64,000 nt of DNA, taken from NCBI GenBank assembly GCA_903813345.2, contig CAIIXF020000006.1, positions 23,629,936 through 23,693,935 of the forward strand, in the 5' to 3' direction. The stretch is from Owenia fusiformis. Its lineage: Eukaryota; Annelida; Polychaeta; Sabellida; Oweniidae. Positions 41,701 through 47,099 of this stretch are shown in pieces (position 1 is the first letter of the stretch; each line of letters opens with the position of its first letter). The notes under the pieces were generated by a model. The model had not been told where the DNA came from. It searched no databases and worked only from the letters and a program-made list of their open reading frames with translations. The translations under genes were made by a program, and so were the position numbers.

Positions 41701-44700
41701 TTGGCACTTTATGTACAGGGCGTCAAATAAGTCTGCCCCCCCCCTTACTTTTTTTAAGAAATCATACTTTCTCATATATCATTTTAAAGCTTATGGGAAA
41801 TGCCCACCCTCAAAAAATCAATCATAAAATCTTCATAATAAAATTGCTGCAATGTTTCTTGTAAGGTTGTATATGTCCTTTGATTACTTCATCAAAACAA
41901 GTAAAATTACCAGTATAATAGTAAATGAAAGGAGATAAGTCAATACTGAAATTATGAAGAACAGGGTTGAAAATTGAATCAAAGATCAACCAGAGGAGAA
42001 ACAACATAGTCATGAAACATTGCTCAGATGTATCAAGAAAGCTCTTAGCTGTTTGAATTAAACCAATAACTCTGGAAAGATAGGTATCGATATGGTGAAC
42101 TGAATTCAACAATCTCTTAAACCAATTATTGAAAACATTCTGTAAAAAACATGGTCCTTTATGTAATGTTGACTGATTGACAACAATTTAATGCAAAAAG
42201 TAGTTATATATATTTTGTTAAAAAAATTTCCTTTCTACCAATTCTTGACAATGAAATAAAATGTCTTTCCGAACCTTGTTTGAACAAAATAGCATATACA
42301 ACATTTTCTTAGACCTCTCAATAGTATAGTTATACAAAGGAAATTTTGGTTGATTTAACAAAAGGTCTGCAAAAAATTAAAACAAAACCCCCAAAATATA
42401 TAAAAATCAAGATAACCCTTTCATTCAAACCTTTCATTAACAAGATACTTTTTTTAAATCAACCAAACTTTCCATTGTACAATTACAATATTAAGAGACC
42501 TAAACACAAGTCGTTTTGTTCCAATGAGGTTCGGAAAGATGTTTCATTTCATTCCGAACATATGATACCAAGATGAAAAGAAGTGTACACTTCTTTTCAT
42601 CTTGGTACACTACACTTCATGTCTAATGTGTTTTCTAAGACAATATAGAGAAAAGTATATCAAATTATAATGTGACCATCTAAAAGATGACCATTATATT
42701 GACGATGTGTAAAATTTTCAGAATTTTTTGATGACTGATTTAAGAGAAACGTGTGTTCAAAAAGTTCACCATATCGATACCACTTCTTTGGTGTGTGATC
42801 AGCAAATTAAATGCCCTTTAAAATGATATATAATAATCCTATGTTATTTCTAAATTAAGAAAGTTAAGGGGGATAATAGACTTATTTGACGCCCCGTACA
42901 TCGTCTTACTTGGGCAACGTCCAGATGTAAACGTGATGTCATCAATAGAAATGTCACCCTTAAAACCAGACCCACGTATGCCTTCAATTATAATCTCGTG
43001 AGAGTTTGACGAGTAGTACGAGACTTGGCCATCTCTCCACTCATTTCCTTGCTCCCCATCTAGACTCCATAATAGCGTCAGATCAACACCCTTATTGATA
43101 AAACATAGTTTCATGTAAATGGAAATCATAAATGACATTCAAGTTTGTAGCGATTAAAATCCAATTAGAATTAGAATTATAACATCCTGATTTTTGGAAG
43201 AATAGTAAAGTTAAGTAAAAGTTCTGTCAGTAAAATAAATGTTACGTCAGTTAAAAGGGGATTTCAAAATTCAGATGATTACTCTGAATAATCCGAAACT
43301 ACATATGCCGACTGGGGTTCTTCTTTAAGACAAAAACAATGGAAGTTCCGTTAGTCATGTGAGACAACTGCACTAACATTTACTCACATTCAAAGTGAAT
43401 TTAAATAGTTTAACCCGTTCTGACCTCTTTTATCCAAATGTTCAGTTTTCCAAGCTCCCTTCCATACATATGGTACCACCAGCGAATACATTTCCCTTTA
43501 ATGCTTGTGGATTGAAACATTGGGGATATAACTTTGGCTACGTCGCCTTTCTTTCTTGGCGCCGAACTTTCAATAAACAGATAGGTACCTTAAAAGCATG
43601 GTTACAATGATCAATAATCAATAATATTCGTTGTCAAAAGTAATTTTACGAGGGTTGATAACTACTATATATGGGGTGGATGAAACCAAATATGAACATT
43701 GTTCATTTAGTATAAGATTTTTAGAACGGAGTTTTCCGTGTAAGTTAGGAACAAAATTTAGTTTCACACTGACACATTCATGGCGTTTTCAGCTATTTAG
43801 GCTCTACAATTAAAACTTTCGGTTTCAACGTTTTCTTCAAATACCTGATGAATTGCCAAAGGTATGATCTACTGAAGCTCCAGTGCCTGTAGACTTGGTA
43901 GATCCACGTCCTAGTGTCCAATCAAATTGAGTTCCATCTTGAAAATGGGTCCAACCACATATTCCATTCTCGAAGTCACAATCACCTGGCATGTAGAAAT
44001 TATGCATTAACGAAACATCATTGCGATAAATTGTTTTTAGGTAAAGTTGTGAGTTCGGCATTACGACAGACATTCTTTTTTCAGTTTGGGATAGTGAAAT
44101 TTCTTTTGAACCTGTGGGAGTGAACATCAGGCGATCAATCTTACACGTATGACAGGTCTACAGGTCTAGCCAGATAACACATGATAGGTTCTTACCTGTA
44201 AATGGACATGATGTTTTTAAAACTTTGACGTCATCAAAAGCCATCTGACTTCTAGTTCCTGGGCCAAAAACACTCTCAAAAACCATCTAAATCGTGAAAC
44301 AGTACTCGGGTACATGTATACATGTCATTTTATGAAAGTAAAAATAACAAAATATATAATTTATCATTTGTGAAAACGTAAGGATCAATTGCAAACCAAG
44401 TTAAATGTGCAAATAGTGTTATATTTCTAGCTCTTACGTTGGATGATGTTGCAGCAGGTATCGGGATTTGAACCCTGAACCAAGTATTTCCGTTATTACC
44501 ACCAGCTGACCAAACTCGTGATCTCAGCGAAAGTTTAGATTTTTCATATGCCCCCATGTACACATTCAACCGACCCATCTGGCTATTCGAACCATACATG
44601 TGCAACCAGAATTCGAAGCACTGGTCAGTATTTCCAGTCGTGAAAGTAGGTGAAATAAGTCGTGCTCTACTATTTGGCTTGGAAGCTGACTCGGCAACCA

Positions 44701-46980
44701 TAAAGTAACCTTCAGCTGTGCCATATGTATGATCGATACTCGGACCTGTGCCGCTTATACTACCAGGGCCTTTTCGTCTGGACCACTTAAAATCACCCGC
44801 TGGGTCGTTGATATATCCACAAAGTGTCACATCTTGGAAGTCACAGTTGACACTGGAAGGCTTTTGCTTCGCTAAAAAGAACACGATTTTTTGTTTACAT
44901 AATTCAATTTCCCAAAATGGTAATTCATCATCATAGCTGGATTATGAAGTTGAATGTTTGAATATTTACTGTTTTGACAAGACGTTGGTTGAATCGTTAC
45001 GTCATCAATGGAAATATCTCCTCTTTGTCCCTTTCCAACTACTCCTTCGAACACAACCTAAAATAAAATGATAACTAATCTAATGAAAAACTGCGAGTTG
45101 CATTACTTTTTAATTTATTTCCAAAGATAAAACGCTGTATTTTGGAATATAACATACTGTTTCTCAATATGGCTTTACGTGTTTAACATCAATGTTGGCA
45201 TAATTTATATCTCATTTTGTCGAGGAAATAAGAGAATATAGACCTGACAAACTAGACCCGAAAGATGTGTTGGACTTGATATGATCAAACATAGAAATTA
45301 TAAATAGTAACCTTGAGTTTTGTTGCTTGTTTTGGAATATCCATTGTAGCAAAAAGCCATTTTGTTCCTTGATTGCGTTTTTTCTGCCACTTTGGTCTCG
45401 TTCCTAACTTTAGTATTCGCTGGCTCCTTGTTACAAACACATTAAGTCTGTCTATGTCTTTGCCGTTCATATGATACCAGAAGGAAACGCATTGCTGCGA
45501 CTTTGATGCGTCTACATCCGGGCTTATGAGTCTTGCCTTGTGGCCCCTCTTTTGTTGTATTGCCCGGATATACATATAATATCCATCTGAAATCAAATAT
45601 ACCGCAAAACTAGAATTTTTATCTTTAGCTTTGTATTGAATTGAATCGTATTGTATTGAATTGTAAATGGATTTTATTGTATCATTCTGTATTTTATTGT
45701 ATTGTATTGCATTGCATTGTTTTGTATTGTATTATATTGTATTGTATTGTTTCGTAATGTATTAAATTGTACATACTGTATTGTAATTGTATAATATTAG
45801 TTGCAGTCATATAGAAAAACAAGTCTCAAATAGTATTTCGTATCTTTGTGTTGGATTGGCTCCCTTGGATTGTGCTAAATTATATCGTATGTATTGCATA
45901 GTATGACATTGTATTGTTTTATATTGTATTCTATTTAATTGTATCAAATTGTATTGTAGTGTATAAATTATATTGTATATTAGTGAAGTGTGTAATGAAG
46001 TGCAATGTAATTTGGAAATGTATCTTTTATTGTATTGGTTGTATTGTATTTTATCAAATTGTATTGTATTCTATATATTCATAGTTTCAACATGAAGCTT
46101 CTAAAATTATGGGTATAGCTTCTTATCACTTCTTTTACATTGATGAAATTTATTTCTGTGATAAAACTAATTAATGTAAGGCACCGTCTCAGCAATAGGA
46201 TGTTCGTCATACTGACAAGATTACTATATCTAGTAACTAATTGTCTACGCCTCTTACCGCTCGTTCCAAGGGTATGGTCTACAGTGGGACCAGTGTTGTA
46301 CGGCTTGTTACTTCCACGACCCCTTGTCCACTGAAAGTTACCACGTTTATCACCTTGCCAACCACAGAGTCCCTTCTCAAAATCACAGTCAAATGGAGGA
46401 GCAGCTTTTACGTGTACGTCTGAAAATAAACGGCATCGTTTAGTGCATTTATATACAGAGCAATATAATACTCATATATTGTTAGAATAGATCAGTAAAT
46501 TGATACTAATTTAAAATATGTATAATACGTTTGAAATATAATCGTCATTTCGTGAATTGAGTAAAACTTAATTTGAGATTGCTATGTACCTAGAACCTCA
46601 GTACGTATGGAATACAATATGATATATGAGTGTGAAAATCTCACAAAGTTATTTAAGACCTTCCAAGAAAATTCGTACCTAAGTACGTTTATTAATTCTG
46701 GAACTTTATGATGTATAATGTATCTAAAACTTCAGTAGGTAAAGAATATATTTGTAACGTACGGTCGGTCCCTGCTGTTCCTCAGAAGATATATTTCCCT
46801 TGGGATAAACCTGTATCCAAATCAACTTAATTAAGACTACCGATTGCCTTTTATTAGAACAACTTCAAAAGAACATTAATCAAAATTCATAGAAGTTCAT
46901 TAATCAAAATAAAAAGTTTACTTACATAAGAAAACGTAGAGAAAGCTGAAAATGAGTAGAGTTACACCATGTGTATTCAT
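1961..46980 (-). CDS. Giant multi-MAM, LDL-receptor-A type I membrane protein (76 exons)
   Basis: Type I surface protein of about 4,782 residues: signal peptide, 25 MAM domains, four LDLa modules, Thr/Ser/Pro linkers, one transmembrane helix and a tail with NPLYD. It resembles the family named MAM and LDL-receptor class A domain-containing proteins (MALRD1/MLRP2-like), but has far more MAM units than the nine of human MALRD1. MAM domains mediate adhesion and homo-oligomerisation, and LDLa modules bind calcium and ligands; a role in matrix, adhesion or endocytosis is inferred. I chose the start because ATG at 46980 begins a hydrophobic leader ([18 protein letters not shown]) and no other exon has one. 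All 75 introns have GT/AG ends, and running length modulo 3 matches phase at every junction with no internal stop. Coordinates of individual exons are in the module entries. The last exon is the least certain. A peroxidase gene is nested antisense in intron 29. Confidence 0.9.
3042..3144 (-). CDS. Exon 73: transmembrane helix
   Basis: Encodes about 23 hydrophobic residues ([20 protein letters not shown]) followed by VARRRKINM, the positive-inside stop-transfer signal of a type I protein. The exon ends at AT|GTAAGC. Read through, the next codons would be ATG TAA, but splicing gives an in-phase tail exon, which I prefer. Confidence 0.9.
3503..5249 (-). CDS. Exon 72 (1,747 nt): LDLa 3, MAM 24, LDLa 4, MAM 25 and mucin-like stalk
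   Basis: The longest exon, open throughout. In order: end of MAM 23; a Thr/Ser/Pro linker; LDLa 3 (4935-5039, six cysteines, [16 protein letters not shown]); MAM 24 (4434-4925, [10 protein letters not shown] to [11 protein letters not shown]); LDLa 4 (4296-4409, [14 protein letters not shown]); MAM 25 (3801-4286); then a stalk of about 100 residues very rich in Thr/Ser ([17 protein letters not shown]), likely O-glycosylated. MAM 25 has [10 protein letters not shown] where others have CDFExxxC, so the first disulfide is gone. All internal introns of MAM 24 and 25 are missing. Confidence 0.95.
5160..6689 (-). CDS. MAM domain 23 (exons 69-71, start of exon 72)
   Basis: Exons 6540-6689, 6164-6282, 5694-5858 and the first part of 3503-5249, about residues 3934-4105. 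Motifs [53 protein letters not shown]. For exon 71 the acceptor at 5859-5860 keeps frame, whereas the AG four bases further in does not. Confidence 0.85.
6800..6841. repeat. 21-bp tandem duplication covering the exon 68 splice donor
   Basis: AGGACTCAAGCACATACCAC occurs twice in a row, 21 bp apart. Each copy carries the complement of a GTATGTGC donor, giving two possible 5' splice sites. The distal one would add seven in-frame residues (GMCLSPC) after LDLa 2. Confidence 0.8.
6838..6957 (-). CDS. LDLa module 2 (exon 68)
   Basis: A 120-nt phase 1-1 exon with a complete LDL-receptor class A pattern of six cysteines: [30 protein letters not shown], including the acidic calcium-binding D-x-S-D-E. 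Its donor has been duplicated by a 21-bp tandem repeat (see 6800-6841). Confidence 0.92.
7139..8593 (-). CDS. MAM domain 22 (exons 64-67)
   Basis: Exons 8456-8593, 8141-8278, 7775-7911 and 7139-7223, about residues 3728-3893. Motifs [54 protein letters not shown] and [13 protein letters not shown]. The B segment is split at the YGKG site, as in MAM 6 and 12. Confidence 0.88.
7275..7600. repeat. Tandem repeat of about 62 bp in MAM intron 66
   Basis: Five to six copies of a unit containing TTTTCAAAAGGTTTAATAAT and TGCAATTGCAATATAAACTA, with one shortened copy. Intronic and non-coding. Confidence 0.85.
8778..11722 (-). CDS. MAM domain 21 and degenerate LDLa 1 (exons 60-63)
   Basis: Exons 11585-11722, 10057-10204, 9220-9394 and 8778-8973, about residues 3509-3727. 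Motifs [40 protein letters not shown] (split in phase 2), [10 protein letters not shown]...LC. Exon 63 continues into an LDLa-like stretch with [15 protein letters not shown] and ADELIC. That module lacks cysteines 1 and 3, which normally bond to each other. Intron 60 contains nested transposons and an assembly gap. Confidence 0.85.
9871..10043. mobile_element. 173-bp TA-flanked TIR element (MITE) in MAM intron 61
   Basis: Ends CAGGTGTGAAAG and CTTTTACACCTG form imperfect inverted repeats flanked by TA on both sides (9869-9870, 10044-10045). The element begins 14 nt inside the intron, next to the exon 61 donor. Confidence 0.55.
10513..10535. other. Assembly gap (23 N)
   Basis: Run of N inside the intron 60 transposon cluster. 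The true length is unknown; no exon is missing from the gene model here. Confidence 1.
10561..11317. mobile_element. 757-bp TIR element nested in the Tc1-like relic
   Basis: The left end (AGGGAGGTTAAGATTAGCGT) and the right end (inverted, AGGGAGTTTAAGATTAGCGT) match in 19 of 20 positions. Subterminal TACCTATACCTATACG-like sequence is also shared. TA on both sides suggests a TA target. No transposase is seen. Confidence 0.7.
12194..13195 (-). CDS. MAM domain 20 (exons 57-59)
   Basis: Exons 13055-13195, 12601-12866 and 12194-12284, about residues 3343-3508. Motifs [41 protein letters not shown] and [15 protein letters not shown]. The intron between exons 57 and 58 is only 188 bp. Confidence 0.87.
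12372..12418. repeat. GGTAT/CGTAT pentanucleotide microsatellite
   Basis: About five GGTAT units then four CGTAT units, in MAM intron 58. Confidence 0.9.
13334..14095 (-). CDS. MAM domain 19 (exons 54-56)
   Basis: Exons 13949-14095, 13546-13817 and 13334-13430, about residues 3171-3342. Motifs [40 protein letters not shown] and [15 protein letters not shown]. Standard cassette. Confidence 0.89.
14342..15107 (-). CDS. MAM domain 18 and Thr/Pro linker (rest of exon 52, exon 53)
   Basis: Rest of 14841-15195 plus 14342-14614, about residues 2993-3170. Motifs [32 protein letters not shown] and [15 protein letters not shown], followed by [14 protein letters not shown]. Exon 52 holds C, A and half of B, the most rearranged intron layout in the gene. 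Confidence 0.86.
15107..16167 (-). CDS. MAM domain 17 (exons 50, 51, first part of 52)
   Basis: Exons 16030-16167, 15554-15813 and the upstream part of 14841-15195, about residues 2829-2992. Motifs [40 protein letters not shown] and [16 protein letters not shown] is joined without an intron to the A segment of MAM 18. Confidence 0.88.
15304..15480. mobile_element. Possible mariner-type terminal fragment
   Basis: ACGAGGGGAGATTCATAAGT resembles the end of the mariner relic at 58383 (ACGAGGGGTGATCAATAAGT). No transposase or second end is visible, so this is a fragment at best. Confidence 0.3.
16462..17568 (-). CDS. MAM domain 16 (exons 47-49)
   Basis: Exons 17431-17568, 16952-17223 and 16462-16555, about residues 2661-2828. 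Motifs [40 protein letters not shown] and [15 protein letters not shown]. It is slightly divergent (CEF for CDFE, DHS for DHT) but keeps all four cysteines. Confidence 0.87.
17736..18625 (-). CDS. MAM domain 15 (exons 44-46)
   Basis: Exons 18488-18625, 18045-18325 and 17736-17853, about residues 2482-2660. Motifs [39 protein letters not shown] and [15 protein letters not shown]. The C exon has a short acidic extension ([12 protein letters not shown]) before MAM 16. Confidence 0.88.
18815..19312 (-). CDS. MAM domain 14 in a single exon (exon 43)
   Basis: A 498-nt exon, phase 1-1, carries the whole domain: [57 protein letters not shown] (about residues 2316-2481). Both internal introns of the cassette are absent while its outer boundaries match the neighbours, so this looks like local intron loss. 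Confidence 0.92.
19598..20372 (-). CDS. MAM domain 13 (exons 40-42)
   Basis: Exons 20229-20372, 19798-20057 and 19598-19688, about residues 2151-2315. Motifs [41 protein letters not shown] and [15 protein letters not shown]. Standard A/B/C cassette. Confidence 0.9.
20521..20604 (-). CDS. Exon 39: Pro/Thr-rich linker
   Basis: An 84-nt phase 1-1 exon containing [17 protein letters not shown]. It is a spacer between MAM 12 and MAM 13, probably O-glycosylated. Confidence 0.75.
20725..22012 (-). CDS. MAM domain 12 (exons 35-38)
   Basis: Exons 21881-22012, 21591-21716, 21192-21337 and 20725-20809, about residues 1960-2122. Motifs [52 protein letters not shown] and [10 protein letters not shown]...TC. 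The B segment is split in phase 1 at MYGEG, the same site as in MAM 6. Confidence 0.88.
22093..22362. mobile_element. 270-bp hAT-like MITE in MAM intron 34
   Basis: Inverted ends TGGCGGATCCAGG and CCGGATCCGCCA, flanked by identical 8-bp GGTTTCAG (22085-22092, 22363-22370), as expected for hAT target duplications. The interior is rich in GGCCCA and long G runs. Confidence 0.65.
22476..24040 (-). CDS. MAM domain 11 (exons 33-34)
   Basis: Exons 23897-24040 and 22476-22817, about residues 1798-1959. Motifs [42 protein letters not shown] and [15 protein letters not shown]. The B and C exons are fused (342 nt). The intron between the two exons (22818-23896) is AT-rich with no recognisable gene. 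Confidence 0.88.
24182..26172 (-). CDS. Linker and MAM domain 10 (exons 30-32)
   Basis: Exons 25954-26172, 25569-25834 and 24182-24275, about residues 1605-1797. Exon 30 starts with a Thr/Pro linker ([15 protein letters not shown]) fused to [12 protein letters not shown]. Then [29 protein letters not shown] and [10 protein letters not shown]...PC. Intron 31 (24276-25568) carries a Harbinger-like MITE. Confidence 0.88.
24400..25145 (+). mobile_element. Harbinger-like MITE, copy 1 (MAM intron 31)
   Basis: A 746-bp element starting CCCCCCTATCACACCAAAC and ending GTTTGGTGTGATAGTAGGG. Flanks are TAA and TTA. Compared with copies 2 and 3 it lacks about 50 bp near the right end. The interior is an array of CGTTC-like pentamers (see Findings). 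Confidence 0.85.
26395..26625. mobile_element. Possible degenerate GC-rich MITE in MAM intron 29
   Basis: Bounded by AGGAGCGTAGTTAGC and a rough inverse, ATGGCTACGCCTA, next to poly-G and poly-C runs; it resembles the 22093 element in style. Weak match. Confidence 0.3.
27271..27296 (+). promoter_or_regulatory. Peroxidase core promoter: AP-1-like site and TATA box
   Basis: A perfect TGACTCA (27271-27277) lies 12 bp upstream of TATATAA (27290-27296), itself about 50 bp before the start codon at 27345. A TATA box at this distance implies a very short 5' UTR. AP-1 control would fit an oxidative-stress gene, but this rests on motif matching only. Confidence 0.45.
27345..32647 (+). CDS. Secreted plant-type haem peroxidase, nested in MAM/LDLa intron 29
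   Basis: Hydrogen-peroxide-dependent haem oxidase of the plant/fungal/bacterial peroxidase superfamily (PF00141 type). Exons 27345-27550, 27750-27940, 31271-31384, 31662-31889 and 32376-32647 sum to 1,011 nt (336 residues) with consistent phases. Residues 1-21 form a signal peptide (cleavage likely after GSVA). The distal site is [16 protein letters not shown] (Arg57, His61); the proximal haem ligand is His187 in [10 protein letters not shown]. Animal members are often labelled ascorbate peroxidase-like, but HDC..GCDG and the signal peptide are closer to secreted class II/III forms, so the substrate is unknown. The exon 4 donor was set by alignment with the paralogue at 60422. Intron 2 (3.3 kb) holds a MITE and a foldback element. 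Confidence 0.9.
28046..28842 (+). mobile_element. Harbinger-like MITE, copy 2 (peroxidase 1, intron 2)
   Basis: 797 bp, same TIRs, flanked by TTA on both sides (28043-28045 and 28843-28845), a 3-bp TWA target typical of PIF/Harbinger. It is sense relative to the host peroxidase. No coding capacity. Confidence 0.88.
29275..30595. mobile_element. 1.3-kb foldback element in peroxidase 1 intron 2
   Basis: Two inverted arms of about 420 bp (29275-29700 and 30170-30595) are closely similar, ending TACAGTG and CACTGTA with TA on each side. Within the left arm about 190-bp units repeat directly (GATGACTACATCAATTTCATTCAATGTACC-type blocks). No transposase seen. The transcribed arms could form a long hairpin. 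Confidence 0.8.
32765..33905 (-). CDS. MAM domain 9 (rest of exon 27, exons 28-29)
   Basis: Rest of 33762-33990, then 33094-33362 and 32765-32849, about residues 1441-1604. Motifs [37 protein letters not shown] and [10 protein letters not shown]...NC. The donor at the end of exon 29 opens the 6.6-kb intron that contains the plus-strand peroxidase, whose stop codon is only 117 bp away. Confidence 0.87.
33905..34791 (-). CDS. MAM domain 8 (exons 25, 26, first part of 27)
   Basis: Exons 34654-34791, 34083-34333 and the upstream part of 33762-33990, about residues 1281-1440. Motifs [38 protein letters not shown] and [16 protein letters not shown] is fused to the A segment of MAM 9, the same fusion as between MAM 5 and 6. 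Confidence 0.87.
35000..36259 (-). CDS. MAM domain 7 (exons 22-24)
   Basis: Exons 36116-36259, 35503-35666 and 35000-35192, about residues 1114-1280. Motifs [41 protein letters not shown] and [15 protein letters not shown]. The B exon splits after VYID in phase 0, as in MAM 3. Confidence 0.88.
36564..36638 (-). CDS. Exon 21: Thr-rich linker
   Basis: A 75-nt phase 1-1 exon with [16 protein letters not shown], a likely O-glycosylated hinge between MAM 6 and MAM 7. Confidence 0.75.
36866..38600 (-). CDS. MAM domain 6 (second part of exon 17, exons 18-20)
   Basis: Rest of 38468-38687, then 38147-38287, 37668-37789 and 36866-36950, about residues 929-1088. Motifs [48 protein letters not shown] and [10 protein letters not shown]...SC. 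The B part is split in phase 1 after YGDGIG. The 85-nt C exon is the same length as those of MAM 9, 12 and 22. Confidence 0.88.
38600..39581 (-). CDS. MAM domain 5 (exons 15, 16 and first part of 17)
   Basis: Exons 39432-39581, 38867-39117 and the upstream part of 38468-38687, about residues 766-928. Motifs [32 protein letters not shown] and [15 protein letters not shown]. The usual FWYHM is FYYHK. The C exon continues without an intron into the A segment of MAM 6. Confidence 0.87.
39725..40991 (-). CDS. MAM domain 4 (exons 12-14)
   Basis: Exons 40842-40991, 40227-40362 and 39725-39942, about residues 598-765. Motifs [41 protein letters not shown] and GGCPG. The B exon is interrupted in phase 2 after MRGS and the remainder is fused to C. 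Confidence 0.88.
41140..41259 (-). CDS. Exon 11: 40-residue four-cysteine insert
   Basis: A 120-nt phase 1-1 exon with a good acceptor (after TTGCACTAAAAG) and a GTAAAA donor. It encodes a compact segment with four cysteines, including [13 protein letters not shown] and ICPMTCTG. It matches neither MAM nor LDLa, and I do not recognise the fold. The exact length multiple of 3 and matching phases support a real, perhaps alternative, exon, but transcript evidence is needed. Confidence 0.55.
41306..41386 (-). CDS. Exon 10: Thr/Pro-rich linker
   Basis: An 81-nt exon, phase 1 to 1, coding about 27 residues rich in Thr, Pro and Ser (includes [10 protein letters not shown]). It is probably an O-glycosylated spacer after MAM 3. 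Being symmetric, it could be skipped without a frameshift. Confidence 0.75.
41716..42896. mobile_element. 1.2-kb foldback TIR element in MAM intron 9
   Basis: Ends CAGGGCGTCAAATAAGTCTG and, inverted, CGGGGCGTCAAATAAGTCTA, flanked by TA. A second inverted pair of about 110 bp lies inside (around 42250-42360 and 42450-42555). A perfect 42-bp palindrome sits at 42566-42607. The element starts 14 nt downstream of the exon 9 donor. Confidence 0.78.
42910..43985 (-). CDS. MAM domain 3 (exons 7-9)
   Basis: Exons 43845-43985, 43425-43588 and 42910-43090, about residues 369-530. Motifs [29 protein letters not shown] and [10 protein letters not shown]...RC. Here the B exon is split after NIWIKE and its second half is fused to C, a different intron layout from domain 1. 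The 3' donor (42905-42909) is followed within 14 nt by a foldback transposon. Confidence 0.88.
44196..44871 (-). CDS. MAM domain 2 (exons 5-6, A and B fused)
   Basis: Exons 44438-44871 and 44196-44286, about residues 194-368. Motifs [32 protein letters not shown] and MAFDDVKV...SC. The usual A/B intron is missing and the sequence reads straight through at GTAEGYFMV, so the intron was probably lost in this copy. It ends in phase 1 like other cassettes. Confidence 0.9.
44970..46419 (-). CDS. MAM domain 1 (exons 2-4)
   Basis: Exons 46258-46419, 45312-45586 and 44970-45057, about residues 19-193. Shows [33 protein letters not shown] and GDISIDDV...SC, so all four MAM cysteines are present. It is the type example of the three-exon cassette: A ends at DHTxG in phase 1, B runs through the FWYHM strand to phase 0, and C carries GDIxIDD and the last cysteine and ends in phase 1. 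Confidence 0.9.
45630..46080. repeat. TTGTA-rich low-complexity tract in MAM intron 2
   Basis: Degenerate pentamer TATTG/TTGTA repeats over about 450 bp, with interruptions near 45780-45890. Confidence 0.85.
46926..46980 (-). CDS. Exon 1 of MAM/LDLa gene: start codon and signal peptide
   Basis: Translation begins [18 protein letters not shown], a short polar start followed by a hydrophobic core, typical of a secretory signal. The exon ends one base into a codon at a GTAAG donor. Exon 2 accepts in phase 1, giving residues YVHVKAAPP before the first MAM cysteine, a reasonable place for signal peptidase cleavage. Confidence 0.85.
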
Positions 46981-47081
46981 TCTGAAATTTCTCCTTGCGC
47001 ACTGTTTCTAAAATCCCATTGTATGGATAGAGCTCAGCTCTTTGTAGTTGATTTCATTTTCGAATGTAAAACGACTAAAAT

Positions 47082-47089
47082 GTATATAG
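47082..47089 (-). promoter_or_regulatory. Possible TATA box of the MAM/LDLa gene
   Basis: On the minus strand TATATACA lies about 100 bp upstream of the start codon at 46980, which would leave a 5' UTR of about 70 nt. No upstream exon is obvious. The region is AT-rich, so chance is possible. Confidence 0.35.
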
Positions 47090-47099
47090 TAGTATCAAA

